NCBI GenBank assembly: GCA_937983085.1
Contig: CALJKZ010000623.1
Coordinates: 1 to 21,812 of the forward strand
Source: an uncultured Gemmatimonadales bacterium
GTDB taxonomy: Bacteria; Gemmatimonadota; Gemmatimonadetes; Longimicrobiales; Gaopeijiaceae
Reading direction: 5' to 3'
Length of the DNA stretch: 21,812 nucleotides
Below are positions 7,524-15,153 of the stretch, piece after piece (position 1 is the stretch's first letter; every line of letters begins with the position of its first letter). A program made the position numbers and the translations under genes. Under the pieces are notes generated by a model that was not told the origin of the DNA, made no database searches, and saw nothing but the letters and a program-made list of their open reading frames with translations.

Positions 7524-8966
7524 CTACCAGACCAGATGGAAGCGGCTCTGGCGCCGGAACACCCAGTGGCGGTCGCCGTCCTCGTCGAGGTACGCCTCCT
7601 CTTCCTGACGGCATCGCGCAGGCTTGCCGCCCCACTCGGGAATGGGCGTCGTCGCCTGGAGCTCGATGGAGTGCCACGTGTTGGGCAGGAGCGCCGCGTC
7701 ACCCCGTACCGGTACGCCTTCCTGGGCGTCCCAGCGACCGATGAGGGGGCCGGCCCCGTGACCGTGATCTCCGATGGGGTGAGTGTAGACGGTTCCGTTG
7801 ATCCCCTCCGAACGCATCTGAGCCAGCGTAGCGGCGAGGATCTCGTTGCCGGTGAGACCCGGCTCCATGTTCTCCAGGAGGATGTCCTGAAGGCGGTTGG
7901 AGTTGGCCAAGCATTGGAGGAGCCCCGCCGGCGGTCCCGTTTCTCCGTCCCGGAGCACGTAGCCGAGGTGTTGGGTGTCGGTGTGGAGGTTCTGGGCGAC
8001 GAGACCGTAGTCCGTCCAGAGGAGATCGCCCTCCTGGATGACGACCGGGCCGTCCGACGGAACGTCACCTGCTCTCTGCACGTCTACCGACGTCTGGAAC
8101 CAGGTCGTGTAGCCCAGGTCGCGCAGCTTCTGACGCATCCACCACACCACGTCCTCGGTGGTGGTCTCGCCGGGCGTGATGACCGAGTTGGAGAAGGCCT
8201 CGGAGATGATGGCGTGGACGCTCTCCATGACCTTCCGGTACCGGGGCATCATCTCCGGAATGCGAAGGGAGATGTAGTTCATGGCCAGGAGTGGCTCCCG
8301 TTTGACTCGGGCGCCGTACTCTGGACCCAGCGCCTCCAGGAGCGCCTCGGCCTCGCCGGCATGGAGGCCATCGGAAAAGGCCCAGACCGGATCGATGTTG
8401 AGGACGATGTTGCCCGGATCCCGATCCTCGACCAGCTCACGGAGCAGATTCCATTGCTCGTTGCCCACGAGCTCTCCCGTGGCCTGCGTCGGAGCCGGTC
8501 GCGTCGACCGGAAGGCCTGGAAGACGCCGCCCTGGCTCGTACCGCCGAGGGCGAGCCGCTCGAGGGAGCCGTCGGGCTGACGGGTGAAGACGTAGATGGA
8601 GCGACGGCGGGCCGCGAAGGTCGTCGGTGCCGTGATGGACCAGAAGACCGGATCCTCGGCGTACTCCCGCATGGAGAGGATCCACATGTCGACATCGTAC
8701 TCGGCCATGAGCGCCGGAAGAACCCGCTCGAGCCGGGCCTCCAGCCAGGCCTGCTGTTCCTTCGCCTGCTCGCGGAGCGGCGGAAGCGGGTGGTAGCGGG
8801 CGGGGGCCTCGTCGGGGACGTAGGCGGGCGCCTGAGCGGCCGCCGCGGCTGGGGCGAGGCTCGTCGCGAGCGTGGCGGAGACGAGAGCCAGCACCGGGAG
8901 TCCCACGGCCTGGAACCGAGGAGAGAGGCGGGTGGCGGCGTGGGTCGGGCGTCGGATCGGCATCAT
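7524..8966 (-). CDS. Secreted M24-family metallopeptidase (Xaa-Pro aminopeptidase-like)
   Basis: The 480-residue product begins with a signal peptide (PIRRPTHAATR, hydrophobic LPVLALVSATLAT, then AAAAAQA). The C-terminal half has the pita-bread metal-ligand pattern: LLWTDYGL (Asp319), HTDTQH (Asp330), IGDHGHGAGP (His), SIELQA (Glu) and a last Glu in RQEEEAYLDEDG. The Asp-to-Asp spacing of 11 is typical. The N-terminal half resembles the creatinase/prolidase N-domain only loosely. M24 enzymes cleave Xaa-Pro bonds or related amides; the substrate is unknown, and export suggests use of external peptides. I start at the ATG pair 8966/8963 because it places the signal peptide first; the frame is open to 9200 but that overlaps the kinase gene. 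The ribosome-binding site is poor, so the start is less certain than the family. Confidence 0.87.
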   Translation of the reverse strand: MMPIRRPTHAATRLSPRFQAVGLPVLALVSATLATSLAPAAAAAQAPAYVPDEAPARYHPLPPLREQAKEQQAWLEARLERVLPALMAEYDVDMWILSMREYAEDPVFWSITAPTTFAARRRSIYVFTRQPDGSLERLALGGTSQGGVFQAFRSTRPAPTQATGELVGNEQWNLLRELVEDRDPGNIVLNIDPVWAFSDGLHAGEAEALLEALGPEYGARVKREPLLAMNYISLRIPEMMPRYRKVMESVHAIISEAFSNSVITPGETTTEDVVWWMRQKLRDLGYTTWFQTSVDVQRAGDVPSDGPVVIQEGDLLWTDYGLVAQNLHTDTQHLGYVLRDGETGPPAGLLQCLANSNRLQDILLENMEPGLTGNEILAATLAQMRSEGINGTVYTHPIGDHGHGAGPLIGRWDAQEGVPVRGDAALLPNTWHSIELQATTPIPEWGGKPARCRQEEEAYLDEDGDRHWVFRRQSRFHLVW

Positions 8967-9058
8967 GTCAGAGCGGGCAGGTGCAGGAGGCGGCACTGGG
9001 AGCGTCGCGGTCGGGCGCACGAAGCTAACCCGAGGTCCGTGGATGGTGCCACGGGCTT

Positions 9059-10282
9059 CTAGGCGAAGACGATCCAGGCGCTGGATATGAGCCAGGCGAT
9101 TCCGATGAGGCTCAGCAACAACAACTCGATGACGCTCGAACGCTGCGGCCCCTTCTCGCCGTGGAACCATCCGATGACCGTGGCCGCCATCACCCCGCAC
9201 CCGGCCAAGGGGAGTGTCAAAAGGAAGTAGGGGTCGCGGGCGAGGACATCCATTTCAACCAAGGTCGCCGTGAACCCGATGAGTCCCAGGCCGGCCGCAC
9301 CCGCCATGCCCACGATCCGCGGCACATTGCGCTTGAGGACCTCATCGATGGTCACAGGGTCTTCGATGCCCGGGCCCACCCGACCCGCCGCGGCAACGTC
9401 TCCGGCCAGAATTCGTGCGGCGTCCGCCGCCGAGGGACGATGCTTCGGCTCTCGGTTCAGGCAACGCCGGAGGAGGCCGGCCACGTCCGCTGGGATGTCC
9501 GGCCGCATCCGGGTCAGGTCCTTGGGGTCCTGGGACAGGTGCGCCGTGATCCACTGGGTGTTGGTCTTGGCGTCGTACGGCCCCTCTCCGGTGAGCAACT
9601 CGTACCCGAGGATCCCCAACGAGTACATGTCCGACAGCTCGCTCAGGTCCTGGTCGAGGAGCTGCTCGGGGCTCAGGTAACGCGGGTTGCCCACCATCTG
9701 CCCGGTCTTGGTGATGCGTGTCGCCTCGGTGCCCGACGTTTCCAGGAGGGCGGCGATCCCGAAGTCGGTGAGGTGGGCAGACTCCGTCTCGGGATCCCAG
9801 AGGATGTTGGCAGGCCGGACGTCCCGGTGGACGATCCCACGGGCGTGGGCCGCGGCCAGTGCCGAGGTCACGTCCGCCAGAACCCTGCGGGCCTGGTCGA
9901 CGGGCAGGCGCCCTTCCCCCTTGAGGCGTTCCTCCATGGTCCGGCCCTTCACGAACCGCATCACCAGATAAGGCGTGTCGTCGGGCAGAAGACCGAAACG
10001 GAACACCTGGACGATGTTGGGATGGACCAGCGATGCCGCGGACTTGGCCTCGCGCTCGAAGCGCTTCCTCGCCTCCTCGTCGTCGGGAAAGAGGACCTTC
10101 ACCGCCACCAGACGACCCAGCGATCGCTCCTTGGCCAGGTAGACGGTGGCCATGGAGCCGCGGCCCAGGCGACGCATGATCTCGAAGTCGTCGCCCAAGG
10201 CCTGCTGGAGCTCGTCCATGGACCGGCGATCCCCGTCGGACGAGTCGGGAGCCCCCGCAGAAGAAGCAGATTCGCTGTTCAC
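9059..10282 (-). CDS. Membrane-anchored Ser/Thr protein kinase
   Basis: A 407-residue protein with a Hanks-type kinase domain at about 33-295: glycine loop LGRGSMATV (39-47), VAVK (Lys62), Glu78 in helix C, HRDVRPANIL (Asp154), TDFG (173-175) and YLSPEQ in the activation segment. The usual Lys of HRDxKPxN is Arg156, a change also found in active tyrosine kinases, so activity is likely. After the domain come three hydrophobic helices and no sensor domain, so the kinase is tethered on the cytoplasmic side. The start is GTG 10282; ATG 10219 (Met22) is an alternative. The gene is divergent from the GntR/ABC operon across 123 bases that also hold that operon's candidate operator. M24 peptidase follows 92 bases downstream. 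Confidence 0.92.
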   Translation of the reverse strand: MNSESASSAGAPDSSDGDRRSMDELQQALGDDFEIMRRLGRGSMATVYLAKERSLGRLVAVKVLFPDDEEARKRFEREAKSAASLVHPNIVQVFRFGLLPDDTPYLVMRFVKGRTMEERLKGEGRLPVDQARRVLADVTSALAAAHARGIVHRDVRPANILWDPETESAHLTDFGIAALLETSGTEATRITKTGQMVGNPRYLSPEQLLDQDLSELSDMYSLGILGYELLTGEGPYDAKTNTQWITAHLSQDPKDLTRMRPDIPADVAGLLRRCLNREPKHRPSAADAARILAGDVAAAGRVGPGIEDPVTIDEVLKRNVPRIVGMAGAAGLGLIGFTATLVEMDVLARDPYFLLTLPLAGCGVMAATVIGWFHGEKGPQRSSVIELLLLSLIGIAWLISSAWIVFA

Positions 10283-10288
10283 GCGGCC

Positions 10289-10317
10289 ACCATAGAGGAA
10301 GCCGTTGTCCCCGACAA
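10289..10317 (-). promoter_or_regulatory. Candidate promoter for the kinase gene
   Basis: On the minus strand TTGTCG (plus 10312-10317) and TATGGT (plus 10289-10294) are 17 bases apart, 4/6 matches each. Transcription would start about at GTG 10282, so the mRNA would be leaderless for that start, or have a leader of roughly 60 bases if ATG 10219 is used. Confidence 0.3.
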
Positions 10318-10331
10318 GGCAGAAAAAAGTC

Positions 10332-10359
10332 TTGCACTTCCTGCCTGGAGTGTTTTAGT
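10332..10359 (+). promoter_or_regulatory. Candidate promoter of the GntR/ABC operon
   Basis: TTGCAC (10332-10337) and TTTAGT (10354-10359) are separated by 16 bases, with 4/6 matches for the -10. Its -10 element runs into the GTGT...ACAC palindrome at 10358-10379, as expected for a repressible promoter. The first gene would begin about 40 bases after the start of transcription. Visual call only. Confidence 0.4.
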
Positions 10360-10379
10360 GTGCTGGTTGACTAATACAC
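10358..10379. promoter_or_regulatory. Candidate operator for the YtrA-type GntR regulator
   Basis: A 22-base imperfect palindrome, with GTGT at 10358-10361 and ACAC at 10376-10379; 7 of 11 symmetric positions pair and the mismatches are mostly transitions. It lies between the divergent kinase gene and the operon that encodes a GntR repressor, where autoregulating YtrA-type proteins bind. GntR-family sites are usually short inverted repeats of this size. The link to the regulator at 12015-12404 is inference from position and symmetry. Confidence 0.45.
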
Positions 10380-10405
10380 CGACACACGAACGAGGCCGAA
10401 CCCAC

Positions 10406-10780
10406 GTGAACTCCACCCGCGGATGGATGGGCGCCGCGCTGTCCCAGATCCTGGCCCAGACGCTGACGAGCTGGGCCCTGTTGGTTCACGTCACCGACTG
10501 GGAGAACCTCTCACCCTTCGTCGCCGTGCCCCTCGTCGCGGCCATCGCCGTCCCTTTCCGTCACGACGGCAGCGCCCGGGACCGGGCCATGGCCAACTTC
10601 GGGGCCGCGGTCGTGGCATCGGGGATCCTGTGGTGGGAGATCCTCCTGGGCGCCCTGGACGGTCTCACGGGAGGGCCGGGCTCCGCCTTGGGTCCCATCG
10701 CCCTTCTCCTTCTGGTGGCCACGGTGCTCTTCTCGCTGGCGGGCGGCCTGTTCTGGCTCCGGCGGGAGGATGACCGGTGA
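10406..10780 (+). CDS. Small integral membrane protein, first gene of the GntR/ABC operon
   Basis: The product has 124 residues and four hydrophobic stretches (around GAALSQILAQTLTSWALL, FVAVPLVAAIAVPF, FGAAVVASGILWWEILLGAL and ALGPIALLLLVATVLFSLAG), ending in a charged RREDDR tail. I do not recognise a family. It has no signal peptide beyond the first helix and could be a subunit or helper of the permease encoded downstream. GTG 10406 is chosen for the GAGG about 11 bases upstream; ATG 10427 is a possible alternative. The frame is open far upstream, but that part is a shadow of the kinase gene. The stop overlaps the next gene as GTGA. It is the first gene after the candidate operator. Confidence 0.72.
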   Translation: MNSTRGWMGAALSQILAQTLTSWALLVHVTDWENLSPFVAVPLVAAIAVPFRHDGSARDRAMANFGAAVVASGILWWEILLGALDGLTGGPGSALGPIALLLLVATVLFSLAGGLFWLRREDDR

Positions 10781-12018
10781 AGACGACGGTCGCCGAGCGG
10801 AACGATGACGGTGGTCGGTCGGTGAGGCAGGTGGTCGTAAGGCTCATGACCATGAGCTGTCTGACCGTCGGTGTCCTGGCCCTTGCCGGGTGCGGTCCCC
10901 CGGAGGGGGGCGGGCAGGCCGAGGCGCTTCCGGTCCTCACTCTGGGTGATCCGGCACTGGAGATCGGGGTCATCGAAGGAGACGACGAGCTGGTGTTCGG
11001 CGCCCTCGAGAGCGTGATCCGTCTGCCCAACGGCATGGTGGCCGTATCCGACGGCGGGGCGACGAGGGTGTCCCTCTTCCAGGGCGACGGGGCCTTCGTG
11101 CACAGCTGGGGCAGCCGCGGCGACGGCCCGGGCGAGTTCCGAAGCCTCTCCCGGATCTACCCCCTCGGGGACGACTCGCTCATGGCGGCCGAGCGTCACT
11201 CCGGTCGTCTGGCCGTGTTCGATCTGGAGGGCGAGTTCGGACGGCTCCTCAGCGGCCCCGACCTCACCGGTGACAGCGTCTTCGCCCTGGATTCGTGGCT
11301 CGTCGGTCGCTTCTGGGTGGACGGAGCACTCACGGCGCACGAGCGACAAGCGGCTCTAGCCCTTCTCGAGGCGTACGCCGTCCCCGCCGAGTGGCCGGGC
11401 TACCGGTACGTCCTCGCCGGTTCGGACGGCCGACTCTGGATCCGCGAAAAGGCAACGGATCCTGCCCGACACACGTGGACGCGGGTCGGGCCGGATGGCC
11501 CCGACGCCGTCATCCACACGCCTGCTGCATTCCGCCCCACCCACATCCCGTCGTCTGACGAGGTCCTCGGGGTGTGGAGCGGTGAGAGCGGGGTCCACTT
11601 CGCGCGGGTGTACGGCGTCTCCGCGACGGAGGAGTCGGTGCCTTCACCCGCGTGGCTCACGCACCACCAGCGTGCCGAACCCGATCCCGACACACCCATG
11701 ACCGAAGACGAGCTCATGGCCGAGATCCGTTCGAGCATCAAGCAGATGGCGAGCGCGCAGGAGATCCACTACTCGACGGCCATGACGTACACCACGGACC
11801 TGGCAGCCCTCGAAGCGTTCGAGCAGCCCGAAGCCGTCGTCGTGGACTTCGTCCGCGCCGACGCGCGCGGGTGGGCGGGGGGCTTCTCCCACGCCAGCAT
11901 CGACCGCATTGGCGGTCTCGCCCACGGCTTCGGCACCCCGCCGGGGTGGACGCCGGGGATGGTCATCTGTGCGCCCGACACGACCCTCGAACCGACCGAG
12001 GAGGGGACGGATTCGTGA
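10777..12018 (+). CDS. Beta-propeller lipoprotein with C-terminal pilin-like module
   Basis: A 413-residue lipoprotein: after a charged N-terminus, the hydrophobic LTVGVLALAGC ends in a lipobox Cys. Residues about 50-300 contain propeller-type strands (VIRLPNGMVAVSDGG, VSLFQGDGAFVHSWGSRGDG, GEFRSLSRIYPLGDDSL, LAVFDLEGEFG) typical of the 6-bladed beta-propeller proteins of this phylum. From about 308 the sequence changes to EIRSSIKQMASAQEIHYSTA followed by TYTTDLAAL, a central VVVDFVRAD, then GWAGGFSHAS, which resembles the globular part of type IV pilin-like proteins (Aqe-x-Y, TYTTDL, GW...H) without the N-terminal pilin helix. The start GTG 10777 has GGAGG eight bases upstream and overlaps the previous stop. 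It lies between the membrane protein and the repressor, suggesting an outer-face sensor or substrate-binding role, which is inference. Confidence 0.82.
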   Translation: MKTTVAERNDDGGRSVRQVVVRLMTMSCLTVGVLALAGCGPPEGGGQAEALPVLTLGDPALEIGVIEGDDELVFGALESVIRLPNGMVAVSDGGATRVSLFQGDGAFVHSWGSRGDGPGEFRSLSRIYPLGDDSLMAAERHSGRLAVFDLEGEFGRLLSGPDLTGDSVFALDSWLVGRFWVDGALTAHERQAALALLEAYAVPAEWPGYRYVLAGSDGRLWIREKATDPARHTWTRVGPDGPDAVIHTPAAFRPTHIPSSDEVLGVWSGESGVHFARVYGVSATEESVPSPAWLTHHQRAEPDPDTPMTEDELMAEIRSSIKQMASAQEIHYSTAMTYTTDLAALEAFEQPEAVVVDFVRADARGWAGGFSHASIDRIGGLAHGFGTPPGWTPGMVICAPDTTLEPTEEGTDS

Positions 12019-12404
12019 CCATGTTCGAGGAGATCGACCCCCGGAGCCCGACTCCGCTCTACGAGCAGATCGCCGCCCGGGTGCGGGTGGCCGTGGCCGC
12101 CGGCGACCTGGCTGCGGGGGAGGCCCTTCCCTCGGTGAGGAAGCTCGCCGGAGAGCTTCGGGTGAACCCCGCCACCGTCGTCCAGGCGTATCGGGACCTC
12201 GCCGCCGACGGCTTCGTGGAGATGCGACACGGCCAGGGGACGTTCGTTCAGGAAGTCGCGCCGTTCCTCAGGGACGAGGAACGGGCGACCAGGGCTCAGG
12301 AGCTGGTCCGCAAGCTCCTGACCGATGCGGCGCGGTTGGGCCTCGGGGCGGATGAGATCGCTCGTGCATTCCAGGCTGAGATAGGAGTCGAGATCCATGA
12401 ATAG
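12015..12404 (+). CDS. GntR-family transcriptional regulator, YtrA subfamily
   Basis: A 129-residue regulator. The N-terminal winged helix-turn-helix has the GntR pattern: IDPRSPTPLYEQIAARVR, GDLAAGEALPSVRKLAGELRVNPATVVQAYRDL and GFVEMRHGQGTFV. The C-terminal tail is only about 50 residues and purely helical, which is the mark of the YtrA subfamily; FadR- or MocR-type ligand or enzyme domains are absent. YtrA-type repressors usually sit beside and control an ABC transporter, as here. GTG 12015 overlaps the previous stop (GTGA) with GAGGGG about eight bases upstream; ATG 12021 is close by. Its last codons overlap the ATPase start by 8 bases. It probably binds the palindrome at 10358-10379 and controls its own operon; the inducer is unknown. 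Confidence 0.93.
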   Translation: MTMFEEIDPRSPTPLYEQIAARVRVAVAAGDLAAGEALPSVRKLAGELRVNPATVVQAYRDLAADGFVEMRHGQGTFVQEVAPFLRDEERATRAQELVRKLLTDAARLGLGADEIARAFQAEIGVEIHE

Positions 12405-13308
12405 CGCCATCGAACTCGATGGGGTGAGCTGGAAAGCGGGGAAGTCCTTCGAACTGCAGGACATCTCGCTGAACGTCCCCGTGGGTTCGATCTACGGCTT
12501 CCTCGGACCCAACGGGTCGGGGAAGACCACGACCATCCGGACCTTCATGGGGATGCTGAAGCCCGACCGGGGAACCATCTCCATCTTCGGGCACTCGGTG
12601 CCCAAGGACATGAAGCGGATCCTCGCCCGCATCGGGTACGTACCCGAGCGTCCCCACGTCTATCCCGCCCTGACGGTGGCCGAGCAGATCAAGGTCCACT
12701 CGTCGTTCTTCGACAACTGGGATCCGGGATGGTCCTCGGAGCTCGTCGAACGGCTCGGCATCGATCCGAGCCGGAAGATCTCGAGGCTGTCCAAGGGTGA
12801 GACCGGGAAGCTGCTCCTCCTCCTGGCGCTGTCCCAGCGGCCGGATCTCCTGGTCCTGGACGAGCCCACCGACGGGCTCGATCCGGTGGTCCGACGCGAC
12901 GTCCTGAGCGCCGTCCTCGACTACGTGTCCGAACGGAGCGCCACGGTGTTCATCTCGAGCCACCTCGTGCACGAGCTGGAGCGCATCTGCGACTGGGTGG
13001 GCGTCATGGACCAGGGTCGCCTGGTGGCCGAGCTCCCCATGCAGCGCTTCAAGAACGGCATCAAGCGGCTGCGCATCGCCGACGCACCCGAGGGCGTCGA
13101 GGCGGCGCCCTTCACCCTCCTCAGCCGACGCCGGGACAACGGGGTCGGCTCCATGGAGACGTGGATCGTCCGCGACTGGGAGCCGCCCATGCGCCACTAC
13201 TTCGACGGCGTCGGCGCCACGGTCCGCGACGTCATCGATCTCGATCTGGAAGAAGGCTTCGTCGAGCTGCTCCGCTCGTCCCGGCCCCAACACACCAACG
13301 GGAGCTGA
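12397..13308 (+). CDS. ABC transporter ATP-binding protein
   Basis: The 303-residue protein has one nucleotide-binding domain: Walker A GPNGSGKTT (37-45), Q-loop region around IGYVPERPHVYPALTVAEQI, signature LSKGE (131-135, with Lys and Glu in place of the usual LSGGQ), Walker B LLVLDEP with Asp155/Glu156, D-loop GLDP and H-loop SSH (His189). About 90 further residues follow, with no recognised domain. This resembles the YtrB/CcmA-type ATPases of ABC-2-like exporters. ATG 12397 overlaps the GntR gene by 8 bases, with AGGAG upstream. The neighbouring permease gene begins 2 bases after its stop, so the pair should form the transporter. Confidence 0.93.
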   Translation: MNSAIELDGVSWKAGKSFELQDISLNVPVGSIYGFLGPNGSGKTTTIRTFMGMLKPDRGTISIFGHSVPKDMKRILARIGYVPERPHVYPALTVAEQIKVHSSFFDNWDPGWSSELVERLGIDPSRKISRLSKGETGKLLLLLALSQRPDLLVLDEPTDGLDPVVRRDVLSAVLDYVSERSATVFISSHLVHELERICDWVGVMDQGRLVAELPMQRFKNGIKRLRIADAPEGVEAAPFTLLSRRRDNGVGSMETWIVRDWEPPMRHYFDGVGATVRDVIDLDLEEGFVELLRSSRPQHTNGS

Positions 13309-13310
13309 CC

Positions 13311-14000
13311 ATGTATCAGTCCTTGCTCTTCCTCCACTGGAAGCAGATCCGCCACGTTCTCGCGGCCATGACCATCGGGTCGTTCGCGCTCCCGCTCATG
13401 GCCGTCCAGGGGCTCGGGTCCTACCCGGGCATGGAGGCATGGTCGGGTCTGGAGGCCTACCGGTTCATCGCCGGCTTCCAGGCCTGGGTCATCTTCTTCC
13501 CCCTGTTGGCTGCCGGGGTCGGCATCACCCTCGCCCTCTCGTCGTGGAACTGGGACCACCAGCTGAAGCACGTCTACGCCCTGAGCCTGCCCATCTCCCG
13601 GTGGGAGTACACCCTTCAGAAGATGTTCGCCGGGGCGACGCTGGCGCTGGTCCCCGTCGTGGGGATGTGGATCGGATCGCACGTGGCCGTGGCGTCCATC
13701 AACCTCCCCGAGGGGCTGAACGCCTACCCGAACGAGCTCGCCATCCGCTTCCTCTTCGCCATCCTCCTCGCCTACGCCGCCTTCTTCGCAGCGGCCGCCG
13801 GCACCGTGAAGACCACCCTGTACGTGGTGGGTACCATCTTCGCCTTCCTCTTACTCGGATCCATCGCCAACGACGTCCTCGGCTACTACGTCGCGTACTT
13901 CGCCCGGGTGCACGTGGTGGAGAACGTCGTCCAGTGGTTGGCCTACGCGCCGGGCCCCTTCGAGGTGTTCACCGGCAGCTGGTCCCTGATCGATGTGTAG
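13311..14000 (+). CDS. ABC transporter permease (ABC-2-like)
   Basis: A 229-residue integral membrane protein with about six hydrophobic segments, beginning YQSLLFLHWKQIRHVLAAMT, a typical ABC-2 permease opening with an amphipathic stretch before helix 1. A cytoplasmic-type loop follows helix 2 (WNWDHQLKHVYALSLPISRWEYTLQK), where the ISR-x-E-Y pattern recalls the ATPase-coupling region of ABC-2 permeases. No permease partner is present, so it likely works as a homodimer with the upstream ATPase, though the four-helix protein at 10406 may join. The ATG has GGGAG six bases upstream. The cargo is not indicated. The family call rests on layout and context more than sequence identity. Confidence 0.82.
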   Translation: MYQSLLFLHWKQIRHVLAAMTIGSFALPLMAVQGLGSYPGMEAWSGLEAYRFIAGFQAWVIFFPLLAAGVGITLALSSWNWDHQLKHVYALSLPISRWEYTLQKMFAGATLALVPVVGMWIGSHVAVASINLPEGLNAYPNELAIRFLFAILLAYAAFFAAAAGTVKTTLYVVGTIFAFLLLGSIANDVLGYYVAYFARVHVVENVVQWLAYAPGPFEVFTGSWSLIDV

Positions 14001-14019
14001 GACCGAGGGAGGGCGCATC

Positions 14020-15153
14020 ATGCGCACGACGGTTCTCCTTTGCGCCCTGCTGGCGTGGGGAGCGACCGAGCAGGTCGAGGCGCAGGAGACCACGGAGGTC
14101 CTACGGGCCCGGCTCGACAGCCTCTCGCCACTCCTGGAGGAGGCGAGGCACGACCTGGAGACCCGAACGGCCCAGATCGAGGACGCGCGCCGTCGGGCAG
14201 CGGCGGCGGCCACCCGCGTGGACACGGTGAGGATCGACGACCTCACGGTCCTGACACCCATCGATCAGGGCGCAGATACCCGCAGCCTCTTCACCGAGGT
14301 GTGGGAGGAGAGTTTCGCGCATCTGGGTCACAGCCCAGCCCTTTCGCGGTCGGTGCTCTCGTTCCAGCGGGTCACCGACGAGCCTCTCCCCATCCACATC
14401 GTGGGCGGCGGTCACGTCCTGCATCGGGACGCGTGGGTACCCAGGGAACGGGTCAAAGCCGACATCCGCCGTCTCATTGCCGGAGCCATGAGCCACGACC
14501 TCCGGGACAACCGCTCCCAGGTGGGAGCATGGCTTCGTGGCAATGCGCTCGACCCGATGTCGTGGAGGGAGGCCTATCGTCAGGTGGCGACCACGTACGC
14601 CATCGTCACCCGGGCGTGTCTCGCGGCGGACGCCTCGGCCTGCGGAAGCGCCATGGCGCTGCAAACCGGCTTCGACCGCATCGACGGACCCGACGTGGGC
14701 GCGGAGATCCTGCGGGAGTGGTACACGCCCCAGGAGCGTCGGGCCCTGGTGGCGCAACGGGGGTGGTTCGGTCGTCAGGCAATGGACCTCCGAGGGCGGT
14801 GCGTCGCGCAGCACGAGACGGAAGCCTGCGACGAGTACCTGCTCACGGTGGGATACGACTGGACGCCCCTCGCCACGGACATTCGCGAGACCGTCGTCGC
14901 CCACGCTCTCGACGTGGGTGGCGAGGGGGCGTGGGGCCGACTCGTCGAGTATCCGGACATGACACCGGCCGAGGCATTGGAGTACGCATCGGCACAGCCG
15001 CTGGACGTGCTTCTCGAGGGGTGGCGGGCGGAATTGCTGGCCCATCGCCCGGAAGCCTTCGAACCCCTCGTGCCCAGCTCGGGTCGAGCCTTTCTGTGGA
15101 CGCTGCTCTTCGCAGCCCTTGCCATGAGGAGCACACGATGGCGTCTGGGATGA
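14020..15153 (+). CDS. Exported protein with coiled coil, Cys-pair motifs and C-terminal membrane anchor
   Basis: I do not recognise a named family in this 377-residue protein. It has a signal peptide (MRTTVLLCALLAWGA, then VEAQE), a charged helical stretch at about 24-65 likely to be a coiled coil, then a mainly helical globular part and a short hydrophobic segment near the end (GRAFLWTLLFAALAM). Two Cys pairs are visible, CLAADASAC and CVAQHETEAC, spaced C-x7-C and C-x8-C; a matching CLAGHASEC occurs in the next gene. ATG 14020 is preferred to ATG 13993 because GGGAGGG lies ten bases before it and the signal peptide then begins correctly. It follows the permease by 19 bases and overlaps the next gene by 16, so it belongs to the transporter operon. 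Confidence 0.75.
   Translation: MRTTVLLCALLAWGATEQVEAQETTEVLRARLDSLSPLLEEARHDLETRTAQIEDARRRAAAAATRVDTVRIDDLTVLTPIDQGADTRSLFTEVWEESFAHLGHSPALSRSVLSFQRVTDEPLPIHIVGGGHVLHRDAWVPRERVKADIRRLIAGAMSHDLRDNRSQVGAWLRGNALDPMSWREAYRQVATTYAIVTRACLAADASACGSAMALQTGFDRIDGPDVGAEILREWYTPQERRALVAQRGWFGRQAMDLRGRCVAQHETEACDEYLLTVGYDWTPLATDIRETVVAHALDVGGEGAWGRLVEYPDMTPAEALEYASAQPLDVLLEGWRAELLAHRPEAFEPLVPSSGRAFLWTLLFAALAMRSTRWRLG

Noticed and set aside
7470..9062. 530-codon plus-strand frame opposite the M24 peptidase
   Set aside because: High GC leaves antisense frames open; the translation shows no family pattern and the minus strand encodes a full M24 metal-binding set.
10317..10346. AGGCAG/CTGCCT inverted repeat near the divergent promoters
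   Set aside because: Only 6 bases per arm with a long A-rich loop; overlaps the candidate -35 element and may be chance.
9161..10405. Upstream extension of the frame of the small membrane protein
   Set aside because: It lies opposite the kinase gene; protein-like features begin only at about 10406 with the first hydrophobic helix.
14040..15137. N-terminal extension of the last ABC-operon gene
   Set aside because: It would run through the neighbouring gene in another frame; the signal/anchor and GAGGAG ribosome-binding site place the start at 15138.
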